A DNA stretch of 64,000 bases from RPRB01 sp035519675 (GCA_035519675.1 DATIWB010000099.1:1-64000); one strand, 5' to 3'. Shown: positions 27,047 through 35,993, counted from the first letter of the stretch. Translations and numbers: made by a program. Notes: generated by a model from the sequence alone, not told the origin.

Positions 27047-27658
27047 ATGACCGTCCGAGTGAACGACAAGCGGCGCTACAACCCCGACGGGACTCCCCGT
27101 GCGGGGGTTCCCGACCCCGAGCCCCAGCCCGAGACCGCACCCGCGCCCCCTGGAGCCGCTCAGCCGGCGGTCGAGCCCGACGAGGTGACGCAGCTGCGGG
27201 CCGAGCTGGAAGCGGCCCGTCGCCGCGTGGACGAGCTGGCCCGCGGCATTCAGGACGTGATGCGCGAGCGGGAGGAGTTCAAGCAGCGGATCCAGCGCGA
27301 GCGCGAGCGGTTGATCGAGGTGGAGAAGGGGCAGGTGGCCCTGGCGCTCATCGAGGCCATCGACGAGCTCGACCACTCGCTCGCCGCCGATGACGGCTCT
27401 CCCTTCGCCCAGGGCGTGCGCCTCATCCGGGACAAGCTGCTCCAGAAGCTCCAGGCCAGCGGCATCGAGCGGCTGGACCTCGTGGGCCGTCCCTACGACC
27501 CCAAGGCCGCCGAGGCGGTGGACATGGAGCTGGTGTCCTCGCCGGAGCAGGGGGACCGGGTCCTCTCCGAGCAGCGCGCCGGGTACGCCCAGCGTGGCAG
27601 GGTCATCCGTCCGGGCCGGGTGAAGGTCGGCCGGTACGTGGAGCCGGCGAAGGCGTAG
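27047..27658 (+). CDS. grpE: GrpE-like nucleotide exchange factor
   Basis: 203 residues. A Pro-rich N-terminus (about 1-45) and a long coiled coil (about 46-105, rich in Arg/Glu) lead into the GrpE helical bundle (LIEAIDELDHSLA) and the beta domain (GRPYDPKAAEAVDMEL, GYAQRGRVIRPGRVKVG). GrpE releases ADP from DnaK. The usual FDPxxHEA motif reads YDPKAAEAV, lacking the His, and no dnaK or dnaJ is adjacent. It may be a second, specialised GrpE rather than the housekeeping copy. An HtrA protease gene follows 16 bases later. Confidence 0.82.
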   Translation: MTVRVNDKRRYNPDGTPRAGVPDPEPQPETAPAPPGAAQPAVEPDEVTQLRAELEAARRRVDELARGIQDVMREREEFKQRIQRERERLIEVEKGQVALALIEAIDELDHSLAADDGSPFAQGVRLIRDKLLQKLQASGIERLDLVGRPYDPKAAEAVDMELVSSPEQGDRVLSEQRAGYAQRGRVIRPGRVKVGRYVEPAKA

Positions 27659-27674
27659 AGTCGGTCTCCGACTC

Positions 27675-29072
27675 GTGCCGCTCTCCGCTCTTCTCGCCCT
27701 GGCGCTCGCCGCCACCGGTCCCCAGCACGCGTTCGAGGACTGGGCGCGAGAGCGCGCCCGGGCGTTCGAGCAAGGCGACCGGGCCACGAGCTCCAAGACG
27801 CCCCTGTGGCGGGAGCGCAACGGCTCGGGCCCCTTCCTGGTGGGCTTCTCGGCCCCCAGCTCGCTCGCCCCGCTCATCCGCGCGGTGAGCCCCGGCGTCC
27901 TCAACGTCCTGACCTACTCCGAGCCGGTGGAGGGGATCGTCGCCGGCCGCGTCCCCACCGCCACCGGCTCCGGGTTCCTCCTGGGTCCCGAGGGCTACGT
28001 GGTCAGCAACCATCACGTGGTGAAGGATGCCCAGTGGATCCAGGTGCGCCTCGCCGACGGGCGGTTGTTCGACGCCGAGCTGGTGGGCAGCGACCCGGAC
28101 ACCGACCTCGCCCTGCTCCGGGTGCTCGACGGGACCGACTTGCCGTCGGTGGTCCTCGGCGATTCGGACCGGCTCGAGGTGGGCGACTGGGTGGTGGCGA
28201 TCGGAAATCCCTTCGGGCTCGACCGCAGCGTGTCGCACGGGCTCATCTCGGCGAAGGAGCGGGTGCTGGGGGTGGGCCCGCTCGACGACTTCATCCAGAC
28301 CGACGCGCTGATCAACCCCGGCAACAGCGGCGGACCGCTGTTCAACATGCGGGGCGAGGTGGTGGGGGTGAACAGCGCGGTCATCAGCAACGCCCAGGGC
28401 ATCGGCTTCGCGGTGCCGATCAACATGGTCAAGGACCTGCTCCCCAACCTCCTGGACAACGGGCACGTGGAGCGCGGATGGCTGGGGATGACGGTGGTGG
28501 AGGAGCCAGGGAAGCACGCGGCGCAGGTGGTGGACGTGTACCCCGGTGGTCCGGCGGCGGCGGCCGGGCTCCGCGCCGGTGACCGGGTGACGACCATCAA
28601 CGGCCGCCCGGTCGACTCGTACCTCCAGCTGCTCCGGAAGATCTCCTTGCTCGCGCCGGGCACGCTGGTGCGGATGGGCGTGCAGCGCGGCACCGCGGCG
28701 CGGGAGTTCACCGCCCGGGTCGTGGAGCGCCCGGTACGGCCCTCTCCGGCGGGAGGCCCCGCGGGAGAGATCGAGTCGCAGGGTGACCTGGACCGCCTGG
28801 GCCTCAGCGTGTCCGATCTCGACGCCGAATCGGCGGGCCGGCTGGGCGCCCGTTCGCCGTTCGGTGCCTGGGTGGTGCAGGTGGCCCCGAACGGGCCGGC
28901 GGCCAAGGCAGGGGTGCGCCTGGGCGACGTGGTGGTGGAGGCCGCCGGGCAACGGGTGGCGAGCGTGGAGAGCTTCCGGTCGGCCCTGGCCGAGCGAGCC
29001 GCCGGAAGCCGCCTGACCCTCGAGGTGGAGCGGCAGGGCAGGCCGAAGCGATTGGTCCTGGAGACGCAATGA
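27675..29072 (+). CDS. HtrA/DegP-type serine protease with two PDZ domains
   Basis: 465 residues from a GTG. A short hydrophobic N-terminus (ALLALALAATG) suggests export. Chymotrypsin-fold protease with catalytic H114 (SNHHVV), D144 (TDLALL) and S218 (GNSGGP). Two PDZ domains follow, the first around AAGLRAGDRVTTING and the second around AAKAGVRLGDVVVEAAG, which is the DegP/DegQ layout for periplasmic protein quality control. Its stop overlaps the next ATG (ATGA). Placement after a GrpE-like gene suggests a stress-response operon. Confidence 0.92.
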   Translation: MPLSALLALALAATGPQHAFEDWARERARAFEQGDRATSSKTPLWRERNGSGPFLVGFSAPSSLAPLIRAVSPGVLNVLTYSEPVEGIVAGRVPTATGSGFLLGPEGYVVSNHHVVKDAQWIQVRLADGRLFDAELVGSDPDTDLALLRVLDGTDLPSVVLGDSDRLEVGDWVVAIGNPFGLDRSVSHGLISAKERVLGVGPLDDFIQTDALINPGNSGGPLFNMRGEVVGVNSAVISNAQGIGFAVPINMVKDLLPNLLDNGHVERGWLGMTVVEEPGKHAAQVVDVYPGGPAAAAGLRAGDRVTTINGRPVDSYLQLLRKISLLAPGTLVRMGVQRGTAAREFTARVVERPVRPSPAGGPAGEIESQGDLDRLGLSVSDLDAESAGRLGARSPFGAWVVQVAPNGPAAKAGVRLGDVVVEAAGQRVASVESFRSALAERAAGSRLTLEVERQGRPKRLVLETQ

Positions 29073-29368
29073 GCCCGCACGATCCGGTGTTCGAGCCCCT
29101 CCTCGGGAAGCGCCGCACCGTACGCCAGGCGCTGATCGAGGTCGCCGAGCGCTGGACGGCGAGCCCCATCGAGGACCCTGGCGCTCGTGCCGCGCTGGTG
29201 GATGCCGTCCGGCACAAGCTCCTCCGGGGGGAGATCGACCGCGAGCTGCCCCAGGGCATCGATGCCGAGACGCTGGCCCGCGACTTCGTTGCCGGCCTGG
29301 TGGCGGGACTGGGGACCCTGGCCGTGGAGCGCGTCGTGGGGGAGGGCAGCGGCGGCTCCTCCTCGTGA
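29069..29368 (+). CDS. Small hypothetical protein
   Basis: 99 residues, starting in an ATGA overlap with the HtrA gene, which argues that it is real and co-translated. Mostly helical; the middle reads EVAERWTASPIEDPGARAALVDAVRHKLL and the end is Gly/Ser-rich. A mildly hydrophobic stretch (FVAGLVAGLGTLAVERVV) might be amphipathic rather than transmembrane. No family recognised. Confidence 0.6.
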   Translation: MSPHDPVFEPLLGKRRTVRQALIEVAERWTASPIEDPGARAALVDAVRHKLLRGEIDRELPQGIDAETLARDFVAGLVAGLGTLAVERVVGEGSGGSSS

Positions 29369-29387
29369 CATGCTCCAGCAGGCCACC

Positions 29388-30704
29388 TCAGAGCAGCCCG
29401 CGGCCCTTCCATTTCTCCCAGATGACCCGGAGCTTCCTGTCTGCCTGACTGACGGCCTGCTCGGCAGAGTCGGCGCCGGTCGCGGCGCGAGCGAACATGG
29501 TGTTCAGCACCCAGGTTCCGTAGGCCTCGTCCAGCGCGGCGTTCGCGTGGCCGGGAGCGCCGAGGTTGGTCATCCAGTCGAGCGCGTCGGCGAGCACCGC
29601 ATACTTCTCGGGCGGTGAGCCCTTCGCATCCCGCGCGAGCCGCGCCCCGAGGTCCGGCACCTGGGCGGGGAAGGAGGGGAAGTTGTAGGACTCGCTGGCC
29701 TGGAAGGCCTCCCGGGAGTGGCCCACCAGGTCCACCAGGAACGCCTTCGCCCCCTCGACGTTCTCGGCGAAGCTCCAGATGACGTAGACGCTGGTCGCGT
29801 GGGGCAGGCCCACCAGACGCGCCGGTCCGCGAGGCGGGCGGGCCAGCGCGATCTTCGAGCCGATCGGCAGCCGGTCGTTCTCCGCGGAGCGGGTGATGGA
29901 GATGGCGTTCATCACCAGCGACGACTGGCCGGCGAGCATCGCCCGGTTGTTGGACGACGGATCCCAGGCCAGCACCGCCGGGGTCATCGCCTCCTGGTAG
30001 AGCGCGGTCACGTACTTCACCGCCTCCACCGTTTGCTTCGACTGCAGCGCCGGGGCGCCGCTCGCGTCCTGCTCCGCACCGCCGAAGGCGAGCAGCAGCG
30101 CGCGGAGGGCGACGGCGCTGTCGTCCTCGGAGGACAGCCCGATGCCGACCGCGATGCCGGTCCGGGCCTTGATGGCCTTGCCGCCGATCCGGACCCGGTC
30201 CCAGTCGTCCGGCGTCTGACCAGCCTCGGCCCAGAGGTCGCTCCGGTAGTTGACCGGATCCGGCACCACGGCGTCGCAGAAGCCGTGGAACTTGCCGGTC
30301 CCGGGGTTGCGGGTGCTGCGGAGCGCGAGGTCGAGCGGCTTGCCGTGGAGGCGCTGGCACTCCTCGAGGATCTCCCGGTGGTCGATGACGTCCGGCTCGT
30401 GCACCGGGCGCGGCCGGAGGAACATGACCAGGTCGTGCCCGCGGCGGCTCGCGGCCTCGGAGGCGGCGGTGGCGTTCAGGGCGTTCACCCCGACGTGGTC
30501 CACCGAGACGTCGGTGTCGTGCTGCTCGCCCCAGCTCCCGGCGTAGGCGTCGAACCAGCGGTCGTAGCCGGGGACGAAGTGATTCCACTGGAGGATGCGC
30601 AGGCGCTTGCGGCGAGCGGCCCGTCCGCGTGAGGGGAGGGTGAGGGACGCGGCACCGAGCGCGCCCGCGGCCCTCAGGATGCTGCGGCGTGAAACTCCGG
30701 GCAT
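29388..30704 (-). CDS. Tat-exported extracellular solute-binding protein (ABC type)
   Basis: 438 residues. A twin-arginine signal (SRRSILRAAGALGAASL) suggests folded export. The mature part resembles family 1 solute-binding proteins of sugar ABC transporters: ILQWNHFVPGYDRWFDAYAGSW at the start, then NYRSDLWAEAGQTPDDWD, MLAGQSSLVMNAISITR and SESYNFPSFPAQV. No permease or ATPase gene is adjacent, so the transporter must be elsewhere, or the protein acts as an orphan receptor. Substrate unknown. Confidence 0.85.
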   Translation of the reverse strand: MPGVSRRSILRAAGALGAASLTLPSRGRAARRKRLRILQWNHFVPGYDRWFDAYAGSWGEQHDTDVSVDHVGVNALNATAASEAASRRGHDLVMFLRPRPVHEPDVIDHREILEECQRLHGKPLDLALRSTRNPGTGKFHGFCDAVVPDPVNYRSDLWAEAGQTPDDWDRVRIGGKAIKARTGIAVGIGLSSEDDSAVALRALLLAFGGAEQDASGAPALQSKQTVEAVKYVTALYQEAMTPAVLAWDPSSNNRAMLAGQSSLVMNAISITRSAENDRLPIGSKIALARPPRGPARLVGLPHATSVYVIWSFAENVEGAKAFLVDLVGHSREAFQASESYNFPSFPAQVPDLGARLARDAKGSPPEKYAVLADALDWMTNLGAPGHANAALDEAYGTWVLNTMFARAATGADSAEQAVSQADRKLRVIWEKWKGRGLL

Positions 30705-30723
30705 CGGGTCACCCAGGCGCCGC

Positions 30724-31341
30724 TCACTTCTCGGGGGCGATCCAGGTCGCGAGCACCGCCCCGGTGCGCGACGTCACCTGGATGGCCTCGAGCTTTGCCT
30801 TCACTCCGGTGAGCGTCCCGCCGCCCTTCCTGGGGAGGGCCCAGGGCTGCTCGGGCCGGAAGAGCAGCTCCAGCCGCACGCCGCGGTTCTTGAAGAGACG
30901 CTCCATGTCGTCCACGGTCTCCACCCCGGGCAGCTTCCCCGGAATCATCAGCACCGGGAGGATGGGGTTGCCCCGCGCGTCGGTCTTCTTCGGGACGGCG
31001 TCGGTCAGCGCATGCTCGGCCCCGGGGAAGAAGGGTGTCACCTCGATGGTGAAGTCGCCGCCGGACCGGGTGCTGTCGGACATGCCGACCATCCCCGCCT
31101 CGTCCTCGCGGATGAGCGCGTAGAAGCGCTTGCCCTTGGCCTGCGCCTGGAACTCCCGGGAGCGGTTGCGACAGTTGGCGGTGTTCGACGCCTGGCCGCA
31201 GTCGCCGAGGTACAGCTCGAGGAGCTCGCCGAGGGACCCGTCGAACGGCTGGGCGTCCTTGCGGAGCTCCTCGAATCGCCCCTCGGCGAGCGCGACCGCC
31301 GGAACCAGCGAGAGGAGCACGACTGCCGACCTGGCGAGCAC
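30724..31341 (-). CDS. Secreted hypothetical protein
   Basis: 205 residues from a GTG at 31341, chosen because AGGAGG sits just upstream and the first 20 residues form a clean signal peptide (ARSAVVLLSLVPAVALA). The mature protein has a two-Cys segment (LYLGDCGQASNTANCRNRS), then MVGMSDSTRSGGDFTIEVTPFFPG and a C-terminal strand-rich part. No family recognised. It lies 19 bases downstream of nothing on its own strand except the solute-binding gene that follows it, so the two may be co-transcribed. Confidence 0.65.
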   Translation of the reverse strand: MLARSAVVLLSLVPAVALAEGRFEELRKDAQPFDGSLGELLELYLGDCGQASNTANCRNRSREFQAQAKGKRFYALIREDEAGMVGMSDSTRSGGDFTIEVTPFFPGAEHALTDAVPKKTDARGNPILPVLMIPGKLPGVETVDDMERLFKNRGVRLELLFRPEQPWALPRKGGGTLTGVKAKLEAIQVTSRTGAVLATWIAPEK

Positions 31342-31366
31342 CGACGACCTCCTGAGGTAGATATTT

Positions 31367-31383
31367 TGACTACATCTGACTAC
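31367..31383. repeat. Tandem TGACTAC direct repeat in a divergent promoter region
   Basis: TGACTAC occurs twice, three bases apart (period 10, one helical turn), between the divergently transcribed secreted hypothetical and the PilZ gene. The surrounding bases 31355-31385 are AT-rich for this genome and include TTGACT (31366-31371), so a regulator binding site overlapping a promoter is plausible. Confidence 0.35.
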
Positions 31384-31428
31384 TGCGTACCCTGTCTGGC
31401 GTCGCATCCTTCCAGAAGGAGCCCGCCC

Positions 31429-31776
31429 GTGGGCGATCGCCGCCGCCACCTGCGCTTCGACAAGGTCTTCACCGTCTACATCAGTACGCCGGACGGGCTC
31501 ACCCGCGGCATCGCCCGGAACATCTCGGCGACGGGACTCTTCGTGGAAACACGCGAGCCGATGCCTCTCGGCGGCCGTGTCCGGGTCACCTTCACCGGCG
31601 AGGACGGCACCGAGATGACCTGTCTCTGCGAGGTCCGCTACCAGGTCGCGCTGAGCTACGGGCGGGGCGCCGAGGAGCCGGGCCACACCCGGGGGATGGG
31701 GCTGCGGATCGTCGCCTACGAGACCCGCGAGGACCACCCGTTGCTGCTGGTGGACCGCGAGCGGGTGATGCACTGA
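31429..31776 (+). CDS. PilZ domain protein
   Basis: 115 residues from a GTG with AAGGAG seven bases upstream. A stand-alone PilZ domain: RRRHLRFDKVFTV provides the N-terminal RxxxR-type c-di-GMP switch (RRHLR), and NISATGLFVET provides the (D/N)xSxxG motif. The VRVTF and EVRYQV strands follow. It probably binds c-di-GMP and could link the second messenger to motility or envelope functions; an HD-GYP phosphodiesterase is encoded at 48625-49809. Confidence 0.85.
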   Translation: MGDRRRHLRFDKVFTVYISTPDGLTRGIARNISATGLFVETREPMPLGGRVRVTFTGEDGTEMTCLCEVRYQVALSYGRGAEEPGHTRGMGLRIVAYETREDHPLLLVDRERVMH

Positions 31777-31821
31777 GCATGGACGGGCGGCGCCCCTGCG
31801 CCGCTCCTCAGGCGTGTGGGG

Positions 31822-33372
31822 CTACTGCGAGAAGCCCTCGATGATGTAGTGCGCCTCGATCCGCTTGAGGGCGAGGATCATCGCCGCCAGCCGCGGCTCC
31901 ACCTGCTTGCCCACGCAGAAGGGCCGGCTGTCGTGCATCTCGGTCTTCCGGGGGTTGTTGCGCGAGATGTCCCGGATGATGCGGTAGTTCCGCTTGAGCG
32001 CGTGCTCGAGCTTGGCGTTGACCTCGGCCTCGGTCCAGGACTCCATGCGCTTGTTCTGGATCCACTCGTAGTAGCTCACCGTCACGCCGCCGGCGTTGGC
32101 GATGATGTCCGGGATGAGATCGATGCCGCGCTTGAGCAGCACCCGGTCGGCCTCGGGGGTGGTGGGGCCGTTGGCGCCCTCGGCGATGAGCTTGCACTTG
32201 AGCTTCTCGGCGATCTCGCCGGTGATCTCTCCACCGAGTGCCGCAGGGATGAGGACCTCGGCCGGGACCTCCCAGAAGTCCTTCTTCTCGATCTTCTGCG
32301 CGCCGGGGAAGCCCACCACGCTCCGCTTGAGGTTCTTCGGGTCCTGCACGTGCGCCAGCAGCGCCGGGATGTCGATGCCGTCGGGGTTGTAGATGGTGCC
32401 GTCGTAGTCGTTGACCGCGAGCAGCCGCGCGCCGAGGTTGCCCATGATCTCCGCGGCGAAGCTGCCCACGTTGCCGAAGCCCTGCACGGTGAAGGTCTTG
32501 CCCTTCAGCGTCTCGCCCTTGTCCGCGTAGTAGTCCTCGATGCAGTACACGACGCCCTGGCCGGTGGCCTTGACGCGGCCCTCGGAGCCGCCGATGCGCA
32601 CGTCCTTGCCGGTGACGATGGCCCGGCCGACGTGGCGCTCGTTCTCGCCGTCGAGGTACTGCCGCATCATCAGCGCCATGATCTCGCCGTTGGTGCCCAC
32701 GTCGGGAGCGGGGATGTCGATGTTCGGCCCGATGAGGCGCTTCAGCTTGTACATGAAGCGCAGGGTGATGGCCTCCAGCTCCTCGCGGCCGTACTGGCGG
32801 GGGTCGATCTGGATGCCGCCCTTGCCGCCGCCGAAGGGGACCTCGGCGATCGCGGTCTTCCAGGTCATCTCCGCGGCCAGCGCCTTGAACAGGTCGAGCG
32901 ACACCTCGCGGTGGTAGCGGATGCCGCCCTTGTACGGACCGCGCGCCTGGTTGTGCTGCACCCGGTAGGCCTTGAAGCGCTGCGACTCGCCGGGGATCAG
33001 CTGGTACACCCCGCCGTCCGGCAGTCGTAGGTGGCCGCGGCGGATGACGACGTCCGAGCCGAGGAGCGCCTTCCCTTTGAGGAGGATCTGCCCGTCGGCC
33101 AGGCGCTCCAGCCCGTTGGGGTCACGCACCTGGGTGACCGGCAGGTCGCCGAACGCCTTGACGGCCTCGGGCGAGAGCGGACGGAGCCGGTCCTTCAGCT
33201 TCGCGGTCACGTAGAAGATGTGCTCGTAGTCGGGTTCCTCGAGCTCCAGGCGTACCCGCGGCGCGAGGCCGATGGTGTCGGCCGCGCGATGGAAGATCTC
33301 CATCGCGTCCGTGTAGAGCGTGCGCTTGGGGGTCGGGTCGGGGACCCGCATGAAGTTCTGTGGCTCGGCCAT
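31822..33372 (-). CDS. gdhA: Glutamate dehydrogenase (Glu/Leu/Phe/Val dehydrogenase family)
   Basis: 516 residues. Oxidative deamination of glutamate to 2-oxoglutarate. Core motifs are ARGPYKGGIRYH, EMTWKTAIAEVPFGGGKGGI with the catalytic Lys region, PAPDVGTNGEIMALMM, a Rossmann VQGFGNVGSFAAEIM and IIANAGGVTVSYYEW. About 90 residues precede the usual start (family length about 420), including PDYEHIFYVTAKL. Cofactor preference is not assigned. The product joins with the histidine and lysine catabolic genes in amino-acid use. Confidence 0.9.
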   Translation of the reverse strand: MAEPQNFMRVPDPTPKRTLYTDAMEIFHRAADTIGLAPRVRLELEEPDYEHIFYVTAKLKDRLRPLSPEAVKAFGDLPVTQVRDPNGLERLADGQILLKGKALLGSDVVIRRGHLRLPDGGVYQLIPGESQRFKAYRVQHNQARGPYKGGIRYHREVSLDLFKALAAEMTWKTAIAEVPFGGGKGGIQIDPRQYGREELEAITLRFMYKLKRLIGPNIDIPAPDVGTNGEIMALMMRQYLDGENERHVGRAIVTGKDVRIGGSEGRVKATGQGVVYCIEDYYADKGETLKGKTFTVQGFGNVGSFAAEIMGNLGARLLAVNDYDGTIYNPDGIDIPALLAHVQDPKNLKRSVVGFPGAQKIEKKDFWEVPAEVLIPAALGGEITGEIAEKLKCKLIAEGANGPTTPEADRVLLKRGIDLIPDIIANAGGVTVSYYEWIQNKRMESWTEAEVNAKLEHALKRNYRIIRDISRNNPRKTEMHDSRPFCVGKQVEPRLAAMILALKRIEAHYIIEGFSQ

Positions 33373-33557
33373 GGTCTGGTGTCGGCTCCTCGCGTGCGGC
33401 GGCGGCTATACGACTCGCCGATCCGCTCCGTCAATGTCGCGACGTTCCTGTCGCGGTCTTGATGTGCAGGCGATTGCGCGATGCGTTGCAGAGCTGGGTG
33501 ACAATCGACCGGCGGGGCTCGTCGCCTCGAGGTGGACGACTTAACTCGAACCGGCAC

Positions 33558-35096
33558 ATGCGCGGGATTCGGGTGTGGATGGGTGTCGCCTGTCTGGCGG
33601 CGGCGTGCGGCCGTGGAGCGGGCGCGGACCGACCGGACGGTCGGCCGGACTCGGGGAGCGAGCTGGATGCGGGCGCGGATGCGGGCGCGGATGCTGGGCA
33701 GCCGGATGGGGGAACCGACGTCGGGTTCCTCGGGGCCATCGGTCCGCTGGGCGAGACCTCGTGGACTCCACTGCTCGACGCCTCGCTCTCGCGCTTCTAC
33801 CGCTGGATGCCGTCGCAAGGTCTGAACAGCGATCCGCAGGGCGTGTTCCGCATGGAGGGCGACACCCTGCACGTGCTCGGCATTCCGCCCACCGATCGGG
33901 AAGAGGACTTCGGGTATCTGGCGACCTGGGCCGACATCGGCAACTTCCGCGCCCGGGTGGAGCAGAAATGGGGGACGGCCACCTTCGCCCCACGCAAGGA
34001 CCAGCTGCGCGACAGCGGGCTGCTCTACCACCTGCGCGGTGAGGACCAGATCTGGCCGCAGTGCATCGAGTTCCAGATCATGGAGCACAACCTCGGCGAC
34101 CTCTGGGTGCTCTCCGGCACCGGCGTGACCGCACCGGTGTACGACCCCATGGTGAGCGAGCCAACGTTCGATGGCCTCGGTCAGAGCATCGACATCCGCA
34201 GCGGCCGGGTCATCAAGTGGTGGGAGGCCGAATCGCTCACCGACTGGAACGCGCTGGAGGTCATCGCCTCGGGGCAGGACGCGGTGCACATCGTCAACGG
34301 GCAGTGGCTGAACGGAGCGACCGACATCGTGGCCGACCAGGGCCACGGGTACGCTCCCCTCAGCCACGGCCACCTCGGGCTCCAGGCAGAGGGCGCCGAG
34401 GTGTTCTACCGGTCCTTGGAAGTGCGTCCGCTGGCGTACCTTCCGCCGCCACCGGACGCGGTGGTGCTCTTCGACGGCTCGAGCACCGACGCCTGGGTCG
34501 CACCCGACGGTGGAACGGCAGGCTGGGCGGTGGCCGACGGCGGGCTCGAGGTGGTGCCGTTCGCCGGCGATCTCCGGACCCGGAAGAGCTACGGAGACGT
34601 CCGGCTCCACCTCGAGTTCCAGCTGCCGCCGAGTCCGCCGGGAACGGGGGAGCAGGACCGGGGAAACAGCGGCGTCTACCTCCAGGGCCGCTACGAGCTG
34701 CAGATCCTGGATTCGTTCGGGCACGGACTTGGCGATGCGAACGACTGCGGGGCCATCTACGGGGTGAAGAACGCGACGGTGAACGAGGCGTTCCCGCCGG
34801 GCGTCTGGCAGAGCTACGACATCGTGTTCCGCGCACCGACGTGGGACGGGGGCACCAAGACGGCGCCGGCCCGCATGACGGTGGTGTGGAACGGCTCGAC
34901 GGTCCAGCAGGACACCGAGGTGCCCGACAGCACGCGGCTCGGGGACCCCGAGGCCCCGGGTCCAGGACCGGTCCGGCTGCAGGACCACTGGAACCGGGTG
35001 CGTTTCCGGAACATCTGGCTGCAGCCGCTGGCCCCGGACGAGGCCGATGCGGGGACGGACGCGGGCACGAACGGCGGAGCGGACGCGGGACCCTGA
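33558..35096 (+). CDS. Lipoprotein with two DUF1080 (3-keto-disaccharide hydrolase) domains
   Basis: 512 residues. ATG 33558 begins a lipoprotein signal with lipobox LAAAC (Cys17-18 region). An Asp/Ala/Gly spacer built from a 12-bp DNA repeat (33666-33689) tethers two successive DUF1080-type jelly rolls. The first (about 60-255) carries DSGLLYHLRGEDQIWPQCIEFQ. The second (about 262-490) carries the classical GNSGVYLQGRYELQILDSFG and NRVRFRNIWLQPL. Such domains bind or cleave sugars, including 3-keto-glucosides. The C-terminus repeats the DAGTDAG pattern. Surface-exposed sugar handling is inferred, not shown. Confidence 0.82.
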   Translation: MRGIRVWMGVACLAAACGRGAGADRPDGRPDSGSELDAGADAGADAGQPDGGTDVGFLGAIGPLGETSWTPLLDASLSRFYRWMPSQGLNSDPQGVFRMEGDTLHVLGIPPTDREEDFGYLATWADIGNFRARVEQKWGTATFAPRKDQLRDSGLLYHLRGEDQIWPQCIEFQIMEHNLGDLWVLSGTGVTAPVYDPMVSEPTFDGLGQSIDIRSGRVIKWWEAESLTDWNALEVIASGQDAVHIVNGQWLNGATDIVADQGHGYAPLSHGHLGLQAEGAEVFYRSLEVRPLAYLPPPPDAVVLFDGSSTDAWVAPDGGTAGWAVADGGLEVVPFAGDLRTRKSYGDVRLHLEFQLPPSPPGTGEQDRGNSGVYLQGRYELQILDSFGHGLGDANDCGAIYGVKNATVNEAFPPGVWQSYDIVFRAPTWDGGTKTAPARMTVVWNGSTVQQDTEVPDSTRLGDPEAPGPGPVRLQDHWNRVRFRNIWLQPLAPDEADAGTDAGTNGGADAGP

Positions 35097-35171
35097 GCAC
35101 TGAGGCGTGTACCGGCGGCCTCGTCCGCGCACTGTCTCGACGCAAGAGGGTGGTGCTGTTACGCCGCCTGG

Positions 35172-35993
35172 ATGGCACGAACGAGGGTCATCCTGGCCGG
35201 CGCGACCGGCTGGGCGGGGTCGGAGCTGGCGCGCGGCATCGCCGCGAACCCGGATCTCCAGCTGGTCGGGGCGGTGTCCCGGACCCACGCCGGGAATCGG
35301 CTCGGCGAGGTGGTGGGTGAGGCCCGGCTGGAGTGCCTCGTGAGCGGCTCGGTCCGGGAGGCCCTGCGGACCCCGGGCGAGGTCTTCTTCGAGTACACCC
35401 GGCCGGAGGTGGCCAAGGCCCATGTCCTCGCCGCGCTCGAGGCCGGGGCGCACGTCGTCATCGGAACGTCCGGCCTCACCGAGGAGGACTTCCAGGAGAT
35501 TGACCGTGCGGGGCGTGCCTCCAGCCGGGGCGTGCTCGCCGTGGGCAACTTCGCGCTGACGGTCGTGGTGCTGCAGCGGCTGGCCCAGGTCGCCGCCCGC
35601 TTCTTCCCCCACTACGAGATCATCGACTCCGCACACGACGACAAGCCCGATGCTCCCTCGGGGACGGCCCGTCAGCTGGCACGGCAACTCGCGGCGGTGC
35701 GCCCGGCGGAGGTCACCGTGCCGCTCGAACGGGTGCAGGGCCCTCGGGAGGCCCGGGGGGCGACGGTCGCCGGGGTGCAGGTCCACTCGGTCCGGCTGCC
35801 CGGATACGTCATCGGTCTGGAGGTGGTGTTCGGACGCCCCGGCGAACGGCTCCACCTCCGTCACGAATCGGGCACGTCCGCGCAGCCGTACGTCGCAGGT
35901 GCGCTCCTCGCCATCCGGAAGGTGGGCGGGCTGGTGGGCCTCCACCGAGGGCTGGAAGGGGTCATCGACTGGGAAGGCCAGACGCCGTGGTGA
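35172..35993 (+). CDS. dapB: 4-hydroxy-tetrahydrodipicolinate reductase-like protein
   Basis: 273 residues. NAD(P)H-dependent reductase of the diaminopimelate/lysine pathway. The dinucleotide motif reads GATGWAG (residues 10-16) and VVIGTSGLT is present. The substrate loop reads IIDSAHDDKPDAPSGTA: Lys158 and the DAPSGTA are intact, but the position of the catalytic His (first of the usual HH pair) is Ala154. I recall variants of this kind in other phyla, so it may be a functional subgroup or a paralogue with altered activity. No other dap gene is adjacent. Confidence 0.78.
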   Translation: MARTRVILAGATGWAGSELARGIAANPDLQLVGAVSRTHAGNRLGEVVGEARLECLVSGSVREALRTPGEVFFEYTRPEVAKAHVLAALEAGAHVVIGTSGLTEEDFQEIDRAGRASSRGVLAVGNFALTVVVLQRLAQVAARFFPHYEIIDSAHDDKPDAPSGTARQLARQLAAVRPAEVTVPLERVQGPREARGATVAGVQVHSVRLPGYVIGLEVVFGRPGERLHLRHESGTSAQPYVAGALLAIRKVGGLVGLHRGLEGVIDWEGQTPW

